A DNA stretch of 64,000 nt. Origin: Candidatus Muproteobacteria bacterium. Its GTDB lineage: Bacteria > Pseudomonadota > Gammaproteobacteria > Acidiferrobacterales > Sulfurifustaceae. A model generated the notes under the pieces. That model searched no databases and was not told the origin of the DNA. It saw nothing but the letters and a program-made list of their open reading frames with translations. Every line of letters begins with the position of its first letter. The first letter of the stretch is position 1. Below are positions 42,955 to 52,213 of the stretch, piece after piece. The position numbers and the translations under genes were made by a program. The stretch is taken from contig DAIDLH010000008.1 in assembly GCA_027449605.1 (NCBI GenBank), forward strand, positions 62,001-126,000, in the 5' to 3' direction.

Positions 42955-45093
42955 ATGTCCAATAAGTCCCTGACCGCCGCCGAACTCGAGGTAAAACTCG
43001 ACGAGTCGCTCGACCCGGTGTTGTCCTCGCGCCGCACGGCGGCGGCGCTTGCCAAGGCGTTGGCCGACATCGAACGCGCGCAACAGGATTTCGTCCTCCA
43101 CTGGGTGGACATCATTATCAAGACCAACGCCGAAATGGCCTACCAGTTCGCCGCGCGCGCACCGGAGGCTTTCCGGCTGATGCCCGTACCGGCCATCGAA
43201 GAATGGGTCATCCACGCGATGGACGTGTACGACAAGCAGGGTCTTTATCCTGGTTGCGCGGCGCTTGGTCAGCTGCGGGCCTTCGCCGTAGAAACCGCCG
43301 AGGCTGCACACGGCATCGCGCTGGAGGAAATCCGGCATGTTCTGGAGCTGTTCGTGCAGGGTCTGGCCGGACGGCCGCTCAAGGTCGAGGAAGCCGCGGA
43401 AACCTGCACCGACACGGCCACGCTGTTCCTGCCCGCGCGGCTCCACAAGTTTGCCGAACGGCATGACAACTTTCGTCTCTACAAGGCCATGGCGGCCCAC
43501 CTCTGGGCACAAACCTGGTATGGCACCTGGCGCCTTGCGCCGGGAACATCGCCGCTGACTGAAACGCTTTCAACGTATCGCGATCCGGAAAAGGCCTTGC
43601 GTCTTTTTCATGCGCTCGAAACCCTGCGTCTGAACGCCTGCATCGCGCGCGAGCTGCCGGGGCTGTATCGCGACATGCAGGAGGTACAGCGGTTGAGCGG
43701 CGAGATGCATTACCCCGCTGCATGGAAACAGGCGATACAACGCCTGACAAGCCTGGAAGCCGGCGTGTCCGACAGCCTGGCGCTGCTGCCGACGTTACAC
43801 GAGGGAGAAATTCCGGCGCCATTCTGTTTCCAGGGCATTCTAAGGCCGGATCGCGCGCAGCAAGCCATGCAGGAACGGCTGACGCGCGAGAAAGAACTGT
43901 TCCGCGAGGCGCTCGGGCAACTGGGCGGAGAAACGGCACAGGCAAAACCGGAGACGGAAACCGGAACCACACCGAACCCACGGCAATATGCCATCGAGCA
44001 GTTGCTCGATCCAGACCATCCAGGGCAATTTATTTTCCGGCTCTTGCTGGATGGCCAGCCGGTTCAGCCGCTGGCGGACATGCGTACGTTGATGGATTCG
44101 ATCATCCAGGACCTCGGACAAATCCCGGAGGACTATCTGGTGGCGGCGGGCGCGGGCGGCTATCGCCAACCAGCGGACGAGAAACGGCCGGAAGACGTAT
44201 GGAAAGGAACTTATCACGAGGAAGGCGCGTTTCTGTACAACGAATGGGATCACCGGCGCAATCATTACCGCAAACACTGGTGCGTGCTGCGCGAGCTCGA
44301 CGTGCACCCGGACAGCGACCCGTTCGTGGCGCGCACGCTGCGCAAATATCACGGCGTGTTGCCGCAACTGCGCAAGACCTTCGAGGCGCTGCGCGGCGAG
44401 AACAAGCTGCTCAAGAAACAGATCAACGGCGATGACGTCGATTTCGACGCGCTCGTGGAAGCGCGCGCCGACATGCAAAGCGGCATGGAGCTGTCGGAGC
44501 GGCTGTTCACCAAGCTGCACAAGTTCGAGCGCGACATCGCGGTCATGTTCATGGTCGACATGAGCGGCTCGACCAAGGGCTGGATCAACGACGCCGAGCG
44601 CGAATCGCTGGTGCTGCTGTGCGAGGCGCTGGAAATCCTCGGCGATCGTTACGCGATCTACGGCTTCTCCGGCATGACGCGCAAGCGCTGCGAGCTGTAC
44701 CGCATCAAGCGTTTTGATGAGCCTTACAACGAAGTTGTACGCCAACGCATCGCCGGCATTACGCCGCAGGATTACACGCGCATGGGCGCGACCATCCGGC
44801 ATCTCACCAAACTGCTGAACGACGTCGAGGCGCGCACCAAATTGTTGATCACGCTCTCCGACGGCAAGCCCGACGACTACGACGGCTACCGCGGCGAATA
44901 CGGCATCGAGGACACGCGCATGAGCCTGATCGAAGCCAAGCGCGCCGGCATCCATCCGTTCTGCATCACCATCGACGAAGCGGCGCGCGACTACCTGCCG
45001 CATATGTACGGCGCGGTGAACTGGACGCTGGTGGACGAGGTACGCAAGCTGCCGCTGAAAGTCTCGGATATTTACCGGCGGCTGACCCTCTGA
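42955..45093 (+). CDS. cbbO: CbbO/NorD-type protein with VWA domain
   Basis: The 712-residue protein is the CbbQ partner. The N-terminal 500 residues are helical. The C-terminal von Willebrand A domain has the MIDAS motif DMSGST near residue 540, then TRMGATIRH and LITLSDGKPDDYDGYRGEYG. In the QO activase CbbO binds the substrate enzyme while CbbQ supplies ATP turnover. Length and pairing are standard for CbbO; NorD is the alternative name if the target is nitric oxide reductase. Confidence 0.9.
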   Translation: MSNKSLTAAELEVKLDESLDPVLSSRRTAAALAKALADIERAQQDFVLHWVDIIIKTNAEMAYQFAARAPEAFRLMPVPAIEEWVIHAMDVYDKQGLYPGCAALGQLRAFAVETAEAAHGIALEEIRHVLELFVQGLAGRPLKVEEAAETCTDTATLFLPARLHKFAERHDNFRLYKAMAAHLWAQTWYGTWRLAPGTSPLTETLSTYRDPEKALRLFHALETLRLNACIARELPGLYRDMQEVQRLSGEMHYPAAWKQAIQRLTSLEAGVSDSLALLPTLHEGEIPAPFCFQGILRPDRAQQAMQERLTREKELFREALGQLGGETAQAKPETETGTTPNPRQYAIEQLLDPDHPGQFIFRLLLDGQPVQPLADMRTLMDSIIQDLGQIPEDYLVAAGAGGYRQPADEKRPEDVWKGTYHEEGAFLYNEWDHRRNHYRKHWCVLRELDVHPDSDPFVARTLRKYHGVLPQLRKTFEALRGENKLLKKQINGDDVDFDALVEARADMQSGMELSERLFTKLHKFERDIAVMFMVDMSGSTKGWINDAERESLVLLCEALEILGDRYAIYGFSGMTRKRCELYRIKRFDEPYNEVVRQRIAGITPQDYTRMGATIRHLTKLLNDVEARTKLLITLSDGKPDDYDGYRGEYGIEDTRMSLIEAKRAGIHPFCITIDEAARDYLPHMYGAVNWTLVDEVRKLPLKVSDIYRRLTL

Positions 45094-45214
45094 CATCCCC
45101 GGCCTTTTGGAACAGCCCACCTGATGATAGGATGGTTTCAATCCGCTCGCGCCACGCCCGCCACAATGAAATAAAAGGATTGATACTCCGTCTCGCTCAC
45201 CGGGCGTTTCCGAC

Positions 45215-45946
45215 ATGCTTAAACTGGACAAAAAGACCGTCCTTCTGCTGCTCCTGCTGGGCGTAATCGTCGCCGGCATCGGCTACGCCATCTATGCCTC
45301 CGGCCTGTTCGATCTGTTCGTCAACCGGCGCCACCTCGTCAACGTCATCAAGGATCACCGCGCCTACTCGGCGCTGATTTTCATCGGCCTCCAGGCGGTG
45401 CAGGTCGTGGCCGCGCCAGTGCCCGGCGAGGTCACCGGTTTCGTCGGCGGCATGTTCTTCGGTCCGATGTGGGGCGTGATCTACTCCACCATCGGACTCA
45501 CCATCGGCTCGTGGGTCGCGTTCATGCTGGCGCGGCTGCTCGGCCGGCCGCTGGTGGAACGCATGGTCAGCCTGGAAACCATCCAGCGCTACGACTACGT
45601 GATGAAGCACAAGGGGCTGTGGCTGGCGTTCCTGATGTTCCTGGTCCCCGGTTTCCCCAAGGATTTTCTGTGCTACCTCCTCGGCCTCGGTCACATGCGC
45701 CAGCGCGATTTTCTCCTGGTCTCGGCTTCCGGCCGCCTGCTCGGCACGATACTGCTGACCATGGGCGGGACGTATTTTCGCGACGAGCGCTACGGCGCGC
45801 TGTTCACCGTCGTCGGACTCAGCCTCGCGGCGATCCTGCTGGTGATGATCTATCGCGACCGCATCGAACAACTGTTCCGGCGCATGGGCGGCGCGCTGCG
45901 AAAGGACGCCAAAGACAAATCGCCTCCGTCCGACCGGAACGGATGA
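45215..45946 (+). CDS. VTT (SNARE-associated/TVP38) family membrane protein
   Basis: The 243-residue protein has about five hydrophobic segments. The VTT signature lies in the middle (PVPGEVTGFVGGMFFGPMWG near residue 68, and FLVPGFPKDFLCYLLGL near 144). Relatives of this DedA-like superfamily act in lipid or solute handling at the inner membrane. The C-terminus is charged and cytoplasmic. The specific role is unknown. Confidence 0.85.
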   Translation: MLKLDKKTVLLLLLLGVIVAGIGYAIYASGLFDLFVNRRHLVNVIKDHRAYSALIFIGLQAVQVVAAPVPGEVTGFVGGMFFGPMWGVIYSTIGLTIGSWVAFMLARLLGRPLVERMVSLETIQRYDYVMKHKGLWLAFLMFLVPGFPKDFLCYLLGLGHMRQRDFLLVSASGRLLGTILLTMGGTYFRDERYGALFTVVGLSLAAILLVMIYRDRIEQLFRRMGGALRKDAKDKSPPSDRNG

Positions 45947-46055
45947 ACCGGTACCGATATCCGGATACCCGGTAACTTGCCAACCGGCCTGACGCGCCGG
46001 ACAATCCCGCACCATTGACTGTCATTCAACCCAACACGGATCAACAGGATCGTTC

Positions 46056-46988
46056 ATGTCAGCACTGATTTGCGGTTCGTTCGCCTACGACACCATCATG
46101 GTCTTCCCGGACCAGTTCAAGAACCACATCCTGCCCGACAAGGTGCACATCCTGAACGTCTCGTTCCAGGTGCCGAAAATGCGCCGCGAGTTCGGCGGCT
46201 GCGCCGGCAACATCGCCTACAGTCTCAAGCTCCTCGGCGGCGATCCGCTGCCCATGGGCACGGTCGGCAAGGACTTCGGTTTCTATGCCGAATGGATGGA
46301 CCAGCACGGCATCGACCGGCGCCATATCAAGGTGTGCGACGACACCTACACCGCGCAGGCCTTCATCACCACCGACATGGACGACAACCAGATCACCGCG
46401 TTTCATCCCGGGGCCATGAACCGCTCGCACGAAACCCGCGTCAGCGACGCCAGCGGCGTCAAACTCGGCATCGTCGCGCCCGACGGGCGCGAGGGCATGA
46501 TCCAGCATGCCCGGCAATTCGCCGAGGCCGGCACCCCCTTCATCTTCGACCCGGGCCAGGGCATGCCGCTGTTCGACGGCGACGATCTGCTGGCGTTCCT
46601 CGAACAGGCCACCTGGGTCACGCTCAACGACTACGAAGCCGAACTCATGCAGGAGCGCACCGAGAAATCGCTGCGCGAACTCGCCGGCTACGTGAAGGGA
46701 CTGATCGTCACGCTCGGCGCGCGCGGCTCCGCGGTTTACACCGACGGGCGCGTCATCGAAATCCCGGTGGTGCCGGCCGCGGCGGTCAACGATCCGACCG
46801 GCTGCGGCGACGCCTATCGCGCCGGCCTGCTCTACGGCCTTTCACGCGGCATGGACTGGGAGACCACCTGCCGCATCGCCTCGCTCATCGGCGCGATCAA
46901 AATCGCGCACCACGGCACCCAGAATCACCGCTTCACGCCCGAGGAATTCGCGGTCCGCTTCCGCGACCGCTTCGGATATAGTTGGTAG
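46056..46988 (+). CDS. PfkB-family carbohydrate or nucleoside kinase
   Basis: The 310-residue ribokinase-fold enzyme has the N-terminal GGCAGNIAYSLKLLGG (residues 48-63). The C-terminal signature NDPTGCGDAYRAGLLYG (about residue 247) contains the catalytic Asp. The family includes adenosine kinase-like and sugar kinases; sequence alone does not fix the substrate. It lies 54 bp before the start of the next gene, a second kinase fusion, on the same strand. Confidence 0.88.
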   Translation: MSALICGSFAYDTIMVFPDQFKNHILPDKVHILNVSFQVPKMRREFGGCAGNIAYSLKLLGGDPLPMGTVGKDFGFYAEWMDQHGIDRRHIKVCDDTYTAQAFITTDMDDNQITAFHPGAMNRSHETRVSDASGVKLGIVAPDGREGMIQHARQFAEAGTPFIFDPGQGMPLFDGDDLLAFLEQATWVTLNDYEAELMQERTEKSLRELAGYVKGLIVTLGARGSAVYTDGRVIEIPVVPAAAVNDPTGCGDAYRAGLLYGLSRGMDWETTCRIASLIGAIKIAHHGTQNHRFTPEEFAVRFRDRFGYSW

Positions 46989-47042
46989 TTGCCGGGCGGG
47001 TCCGGCGGCCGTCTGCTCCCGCCCGTGGAGGGAGGCGATGCC

Positions 47043-48617
47043 GTGGACCACAGACTTCCGCCGCTGATTCAGGCGCTGCACGACCCCGCCTGCTACGACC
47101 ACGCGGTGCAGGACATCCGCGCGGTCGAAACGCATATCTCCTGGGTCGTCCTCACCGGACCTTACGCCTACAAGATAAAGAAACCGGTCAACCTCGGATT
47201 TCTCGATTTCAGCACGCTCGACAAGCGCCGCTTCTATTGCGAGGAGGAACTGCGCCTGAACCGGCGGCTGGCGGAATCGCTTTACCTCGGGGTGACTTCC
47301 ATCACCGGCGCGCCGGCGTCGCCGCGTCTCGGCGGCGCCGGCCCGGCCATCGAATATGCCGTCAAGATGGTCCAGTTTCCCGAAGCAGCGCGGCTCGACC
47401 GGATGCTGGCGCAAGGCGAGCTGCGGCCCGAACACATCGATCTGCTGGCGCAGGAACTGGCCGAATTTCACGGCCGGATCGCCGTCGCCGGAAACGGCAT
47501 GCCCTACGGCGATCCGGAGCACGTTTACGAACCGGTGCGGGAGAATTTCGAACAGATCCGATGCCGGATCGAGACGGCGGATAAGACCCTGCTGCAACGC
47601 CTCCGGGTTTGGAGCGAACGAAGCTTCGCGGAACTCCACCCGATATTCGAAGCCCGCAAGCGCGGCGGCTTCATCCGCGAATGCCATGGCGACGCGCACC
47701 TCGCCAACATGGTCTGGCGCGGGGAACGCGTGATGCTTTTCGACTGTCTCGAATTCAACGCCAACCTGCGCTGGATCGACGTCATGAGCGAGGTCGCGTT
47801 TCTGGTCATGGACCTCGACGATCGCGGACGGCCCGACCTGGCCCGCCGCGCGCTCAACGCCTATCTAGAACATACCGGCGACTACGAAGGCCTCGCCGTG
47901 TTTCGTTTCTATCAAGTCTACCGCGCGCTGGTGCGCGCCAAGGTGGCTTGCATTCGCTTATACCAAAGCGGACTGAGCGAAGACGAAAAACGAAAAGTGC
48001 GCGACGAATATCTCGGCTATGCGAATCTCGCCGAACGTTACACCCGCGACATCCCGGCGTCGCTCATCATCACCCACGGTCTTTCCGGCAGCGGCAAGAC
48101 ACTGGTGTCGCAACAATTGCTGGAAGCGTTCGACGCGATTCGCGTGCGCAGCGACGTCGAACGCAAGCGCCTGCACGGTTTCGGCGCGCACGCGCGCAGC
48201 GGCTCGGGCATCGACAGCGGGATATACACGTCACAGGCCAGTGAGCGCACTTACGCGCGCCTCGCGGAACTGGCCGCGATCGTTTTGCGCGCGGGCCGCA
48301 CGGTCATCGTCGACGCTGCTTTTCTCAAGCGTGAACAGCGTGACCGGTTACAGGCCGTGGCGGAAGAAACTCACGTTCCATTCGCGATTCTCGATCTCCA
48401 GGCGGCGGAAAATATTCTGCGCGAACGTCTGTCGCTCCGTGCCCGGCAGCAACGAGAGGCTTCCGAAGCCGGTCTTGCCGTGCTCGATCATCAACTGGCG
48501 ACCCGTGAACCGCTGGCGGCGGATGAATTGCGCGTCTCCCTGACCGTCGATAACACCGCCGCGCCCGACATCGCGGCGCTGGTGCGGAAATGGCGCGCCC
48601 TCACGACCCGCCCCTGA
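47043..48617 (+). CDS. Fusion of aminoglycoside-phosphotransferase-like and AAA (Zeta-type) kinase domains
   Basis: The 524-residue protein has an APH-like N-terminal half, with YKIKKPVNLGFLDFSTLDKR near residue 41, the Brenner-type motif ECHGDAHLANMVW near 210 and LFDCLEFN. The C-terminal P-loop kinase half has GLSGSGKTLVSQQLLEAFD near residue 344 and VIVDAAFLKREQRD. This two-domain protein is common in proteobacteria, and its substrate is not known. GTG 47043 with GGAGG upstream was preferred to TTG 46989. It ends 290 bp before nrdJ. Confidence 0.85.
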   Translation: MDHRLPPLIQALHDPACYDHAVQDIRAVETHISWVVLTGPYAYKIKKPVNLGFLDFSTLDKRRFYCEEELRLNRRLAESLYLGVTSITGAPASPRLGGAGPAIEYAVKMVQFPEAARLDRMLAQGELRPEHIDLLAQELAEFHGRIAVAGNGMPYGDPEHVYEPVRENFEQIRCRIETADKTLLQRLRVWSERSFAELHPIFEARKRGGFIRECHGDAHLANMVWRGERVMLFDCLEFNANLRWIDVMSEVAFLVMDLDDRGRPDLARRALNAYLEHTGDYEGLAVFRFYQVYRALVRAKVACIRLYQSGLSEDEKRKVRDEYLGYANLAERYTRDIPASLIITHGLSGSGKTLVSQQLLEAFDAIRVRSDVERKRLHGFGAHARSGSGIDSGIYTSQASERTYARLAELAAIVLRAGRTVIVDAAFLKREQRDRLQAVAEETHVPFAILDLQAAENILRERLSLRARQQREASEAGLAVLDHQLATREPLAADELRVSLTVDNTAAPDIAALVRKWRALTTRP

Positions 48618-48773
48618 GCGGGCCGCCCGCGTCTGCCGCGAGTCAACCGTTGGATATCTTCCGAGGTTGACATCAGGCGTCACACCTTCCCGCCTGCCGG
48701 AGGGGGGCGCGAAACATATATAAGGTAGAACCGTTCGTTGTTCCCGGAGTCTTGTCATAAAAAAATTGCAAGC

Positions 48774-48802
48774 TTGACATCGGCCACCTTATGAGACTAA
48801 AA
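48774..48802 (+). promoter_or_regulatory. Probable nrdJ promoter
   Basis: TTGACA (48774-48779) is a perfect -35 hexamer. At 17 bp spacing the -10 position holds a weak CTAAAA (48797-48802) that abuts the first NrdR box. The 150 bp before it, back to the kinase stop, show no gene and no obvious cobalamin riboswitch. Confidence 0.6.
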
Positions 48803-48850
48803 CTACAACATATTGTGGTTGGCCAAGGTTGTAGGCCCTATACCTAGTTT
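48803..48850. promoter_or_regulatory. Tandem NrdR boxes upstream of nrdJ
   Basis: Two sites fit the NrdR consensus (core C-W-A-T-A-T-A-T-W-G): CTACAACATATTGTGG (48803-48818) and GCCCTATACCTAGTTT (48835-48850). Their starts are 32 bp apart, three helical turns, as known for NrdR operators. They lie just after the -35/-10, where the ATP/dATP-sensing repressor NrdR would block transcription. Confidence 0.72.
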
Positions 48851-48908
48851 TAACTATATAAATTGCACGACAAGTGCTCCACAGGCGGACTCCGGAGGAC
48901 AGGAATCA

Positions 48909-51900
48909 ATGAAAGTCGTCCAATTACAAACAGAAAACCCGGTTGTCACTGAAAGGACGGAAATTCCCGTACAACCCGCTTCGCTCGACATCTGGGACAA
49001 GAAATACCGCCTCAAAAGCAAGACCGGGGAGGTCATCGACGCGGATATCGCCGGCACCTATGCCCGCGTGGCCCGGGCGCTGGCCGACGTCGAGGAAACC
49101 CCGGAAAAACGCGAGCAATGGTTCGAAAGGTTCTTCTGGGCCCTGCAAAACGGGGCGATTCCGGCTGGGCGCATCACATCCAACGCCGGCGCCCTCGAAC
49201 ATAAACCCGCCACCAGCACCATCAACTGCACGGTTTCCCGGGCGGTTCCCGACTCCATGGACGGCATCCTGTCCTCGGTGCACGAGGCCGGCCTGACCCT
49301 GAAAGCCGGCTGCGGCATCGGTTACGAGTTCTCTACCCTCCGCCCCAAAGGGGCGTTTGTGAGCGGGGCCGGGGCTTATACCTCCGGCCCCCTCTCTTTT
49401 ATGGATATTTTCGATGCCATGTGCTTCACCGTCTCGTCCGCCGGCGGCCGGCGCGGGGCGCAGATGGGCACGTTCGACATCGCCCATCCGGACATCATGG
49501 ACTTCATCAAGGCCAAGCGCGAGGACGGGCGGCTGCGCCAGTTCAACCTGTCATGCCTGATCACCGACGAATTCATGCAGGCGGTGAAAAAGAACGGCTC
49601 CTGGGATCTGGTGTTCCCGGTCAGCCGCCACGAGTACGAAGACCCCGAGGCGCGCATCGTCTGGCGCTACTGGCCGGTGACCGAAGGCTACATCACCAAC
49701 AACCTCGGCCAGGTAGCGTGCAAGGTGTACAAGACCCTGCCGGCGCGCCGGTTGTGGGACCTGATCATGGCCTCGACCTACGACTATGCCGAGCCCGGGT
49801 TCATCCTGATCGACAAGATCAACGAGATGAACAACAACTGGTTCTGCGAGAACATCCGCGCCACCAACCCGTGTGTCACGGCCGATACCTGGGCACAAAC
49901 TGCTGCTGGCCCGCGCCAAGTGCGCGATCTCATCAACACGCCTTTCCTGGCACGGGTGGACGGCATGGATCACGTGAGCGGTCCTGAAGGTTTCTTCAAG
50001 ACGGCTACCAAGCCCGTGGTACGCCTGATGACGACCGAAGGCTACAACCTGCGCCTGACCGCCGACCATCGCGTGCGCCGTGTCACACGTTTCACGCGTT
50101 ATGCCACTGATACCCAATGGTGCGCAGCCGGCGAGCTGCGCCCCGGCGATCGCGTGCTGCTGAACGATCACCGCGCGAACAGCCAATGGGTCGGGCCGTA
50201 CAGCCGTGAGGAAGGCTACCTGACCGGTCTGCTGGTAGGCGACGGTGTCCTCAAATCCGACAAGGCGGTGTTGTCGGTATGGAAACCCGCTGCTATTGCC
50301 AATGGTCCGCAAGCTATCCTGACATCAGGTCCGGATGCGGTCATGGCCGAAACATTGCGCGCCGCCAAAACACTCCCCCATCGTAGCGATTTTATCGGCT
50401 GGATGCCGGTGCCCGGCCGTGGCGAGTACCGTCTGGCTCTTGGGGCACTTAAACGTCTGGCCGGGGAACTGGGTATGCGCCCCGGCGAGAAGCGCATCAC
50501 GCCAGCCCTGGAGCAAGCTTCAAGCGAGTTCTACCGTGGCTTTCTGCGTGGACTGTTCGATACCGATGGTTCCGTGCAGGGTGACCAGACTAAAGGCGTC
50601 AGCGTACGGCTGGCCCAATCCGACTTGGCAATGCTTGAAGCCGTGCAACGCATGTTGCTGAGGCTTGGCATCGCCTCGCGCCTCTATACGGACCGTCGCG
50701 AAGCCGGTACCAGCCTCCTGCCTGACGGGAAGGGTGGTTACCGGACCTATCCAACCAAAGCCCAACACGAACTGGCGATCAGCGGTGAAAATCTGCTCCG
50801 CTTTGCGGAGCTCATCGGGTTCGCCGACAGCGACAAGGCAACGCGCCTCGAACAGCTGCTTGCCCGCTATCAGCGCCGTTTCAACCGCGAACGTTTCGTC
50901 GCTCGCGTGGAGAGCATCACCGCGGACGGCGTGGAAGACGTTTACGACGTACAGATACCGGGCGTCAACACCTTTGATGCCAACGGCTTGCACGCGCACA
51001 ATTGTGGTGAACAGCCTTTACCGCAATACGGCTCGTGCCTGCTCGGCTCGGTGAACCTGACCAAGTTCGTGGAGGAACCGTTCACCGACAACGCGCGCTT
51101 CAACTGGAAGCTGTATCGCGAAGTGGTGGCGGTGTTCACCCGCATGCTCGACAACGTGGTCGAGATCAACGGCCTGCCGCTCGAACAGCAGCGCCATGAG
51201 ATCCACCACAAGCGCCGTCATGGCATGGGTTTCCTGGGCCTCGGTTCCACGCTCACCATGCTGCGCATGAAATACGGCTCGCCCGAGTCGCTCGAATTCA
51301 CCGGGCGCGTGGCGCGCGAGATGGCCGAGGTCGGCTGGGAAGCGGGCATCGCGTTGGCGGAGGAAAAGGGCCCGGCGCCGATCATGGAGGACGAATTCTC
51401 CGTCACCGAGGAGATGCTGGCGCGCCGCCCGGAGATGCGCCGCGACGGCTACCAGGTCGGCGACCAGGTTAAGGGCAAGGTGCTGCTCGCCCGCTACAGC
51501 CGTTACATGCAGCAGTTCGACAAGGGGCTGACCGACCGCATCGCCGAGAAAGGCGCGCGCTTCACGCACCACACTTCGATCGCCCCCACCGGCACCATCT
51601 CGCTGTCGCTCGCCAATAACGCGAGCAACGGCATCGAGCCCTCGTTCGCGCACCAGTACAGCCGCAACGTGCTGCGCGAGGGCAAGAAGAGCAAGGAAAA
51701 GGTGGAGGTCTTCTCCTTCGAGTTGCTGGCCTATCGCACCCTGATCAACCCCAAGGCGGCGCCGGACACGGACGACCCGCAGGCGAAGCTGCCGGATTAT
51801 TTCATCACCGCCGATCACATCAACCCGCGCGAGCACGTGGACGTGCAGGCGGCGGCGCAGAAATGGGTGGACTCCTCGATCTCCAAGACAGCGAACGTCC

Positions 51901-52175
51901 CCACGGACTATCCCTACGAGGACTTCAAGGACATCTACATGTACGCCTTCGATCAGGGACTCAAGGGCTGCACCACCTTCCGCTTCAACCCCGAAGCGTT
52001 CCAGGGCGTGCTGGTCAAGGAAAAGGACCTCGAGAACACCTTGTACCGCTTCCAGTTGGCCAACGGCGAGACGGTCGAGGTCAAGGGCAACGAGGAAATC
52101 GAATACGACGGCGAAGTCCATAACGCCGCCAACCTGTACGACGCCCTCAAGGAAGGCTACTACGGGCGGTTCTGA
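48909..52175 (+). CDS. nrdJ: Class II (B12-dependent) ribonucleotide reductase, catalytic part NrdJa, intein-containing
   Basis: The precursor has 1088 residues; removing the 377-residue intein leaves 711. It reduces ribonucleotides using an adenosylcobalamin-derived thiyl radical, with or without oxygen. Visible are the first redox cysteine in STINCTVS near residue 100, the loop region KAGCGIGYEFSTLR and, after the intein, the radical-site motif that splices to NPCGEQPLPQYGSC. The finger-loop region TGTISLSLANNASNGIEP also follows. ATG 48909 is preceded by GGAGG; the longer frame from 48813 runs over the operator. The C-terminal zinc-ribbon part is on the separate gene at 52214, as in Pseudomonas NrdJab. 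Confidence 0.95.
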   Translation: MKVVQLQTENPVVTERTEIPVQPASLDIWDKKYRLKSKTGEVIDADIAGTYARVARALADVEETPEKREQWFERFFWALQNGAIPAGRITSNAGALEHKPATSTINCTVSRAVPDSMDGILSSVHEAGLTLKAGCGIGYEFSTLRPKGAFVSGAGAYTSGPLSFMDIFDAMCFTVSSAGGRRGAQMGTFDIAHPDIMDFIKAKREDGRLRQFNLSCLITDEFMQAVKKNGSWDLVFPVSRHEYEDPEARIVWRYWPVTEGYITNNLGQVACKVYKTLPARRLWDLIMASTYDYAEPGFILIDKINEMNNNWFCENIRATNPCVTADTWAQTAAGPRQVRDLINTPFLARVDGMDHVSGPEGFFKTATKPVVRLMTTEGYNLRLTADHRVRRVTRFTRYATDTQWCAAGELRPGDRVLLNDHRANSQWVGPYSREEGYLTGLLVGDGVLKSDKAVLSVWKPAAIANGPQAILTSGPDAVMAETLRAAKTLPHRSDFIGWMPVPGRGEYRLALGALKRLAGELGMRPGEKRITPALEQASSEFYRGFLRGLFDTDGSVQGDQTKGVSVRLAQSDLAMLEAVQRMLLRLGIASRLYTDRREAGTSLLPDGKGGYRTYPTKAQHELAISGENLLRFAELIGFADSDKATRLEQLLARYQRRFNRERFVARVESITADGVEDVYDVQIPGVNTFDANGLHAHNCGEQPLPQYGSCLLGSVNLTKFVEEPFTDNARFNWKLYREVVAVFTRMLDNVVEINGLPLEQQRHEIHHKRRHGMGFLGLGSTLTMLRMKYGSPESLEFTGRVAREMAEVGWEAGIALAEEKGPAPIMEDEFSVTEEMLARRPEMRRDGYQVGDQVKGKVLLARYSRYMQQFDKGLTDRIAEKGARFTHHTSIAPTGTISLSLANNASNGIEPSFAHQYSRNVLREGKKSKEKVEVFSFELLAYRTLINPKAAPDTDDPQAKLPDYFITADHINPREHVDVQAAAQKWVDSSISKTANVPTDYPYEDFKDIYMYAFDQGLKGCTTFRFNPEAFQGVLVKEKDLENTLYRFQLANGETVEVKGNEEIEYDGEVHNAANLYDALKEGYYGRF
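49872..51002 (+). other. Intein with LAGLIDADG homing endonuclease inside NrdJ
   Basis: This in-frame insert of 377 codons begins with Cys (CVTADTWAQTAAGPR) and ends HAHN before a Cys, the standard splice junctions. Block B is RLTADHRVRR. The endonuclease has two LAGLIDADG-type motifs, GYLTGLLVGDG (residue about 118 of the intein) and FLRGLFDTDGS (about 223). Block F is VYDVQIPGVNTF. It interrupts the catalytic NPC motif of the reductase: the +1 Cys is the radical cysteine. All splicing residues appear intact. Confidence 0.95.
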
Positions 52176-52213
52176 GAACAGACGGTAAAACGGTAGAGAA
52201 AAGGAGTGCTGTC

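Noticed and set aside
48618-48908. Cobalamin riboswitch before the B12-dependent reductase.
   Set aside because: No B12-box-like core or large multi-stem structure is seen. The region is short and is explained by a -35 element and NrdR boxes.
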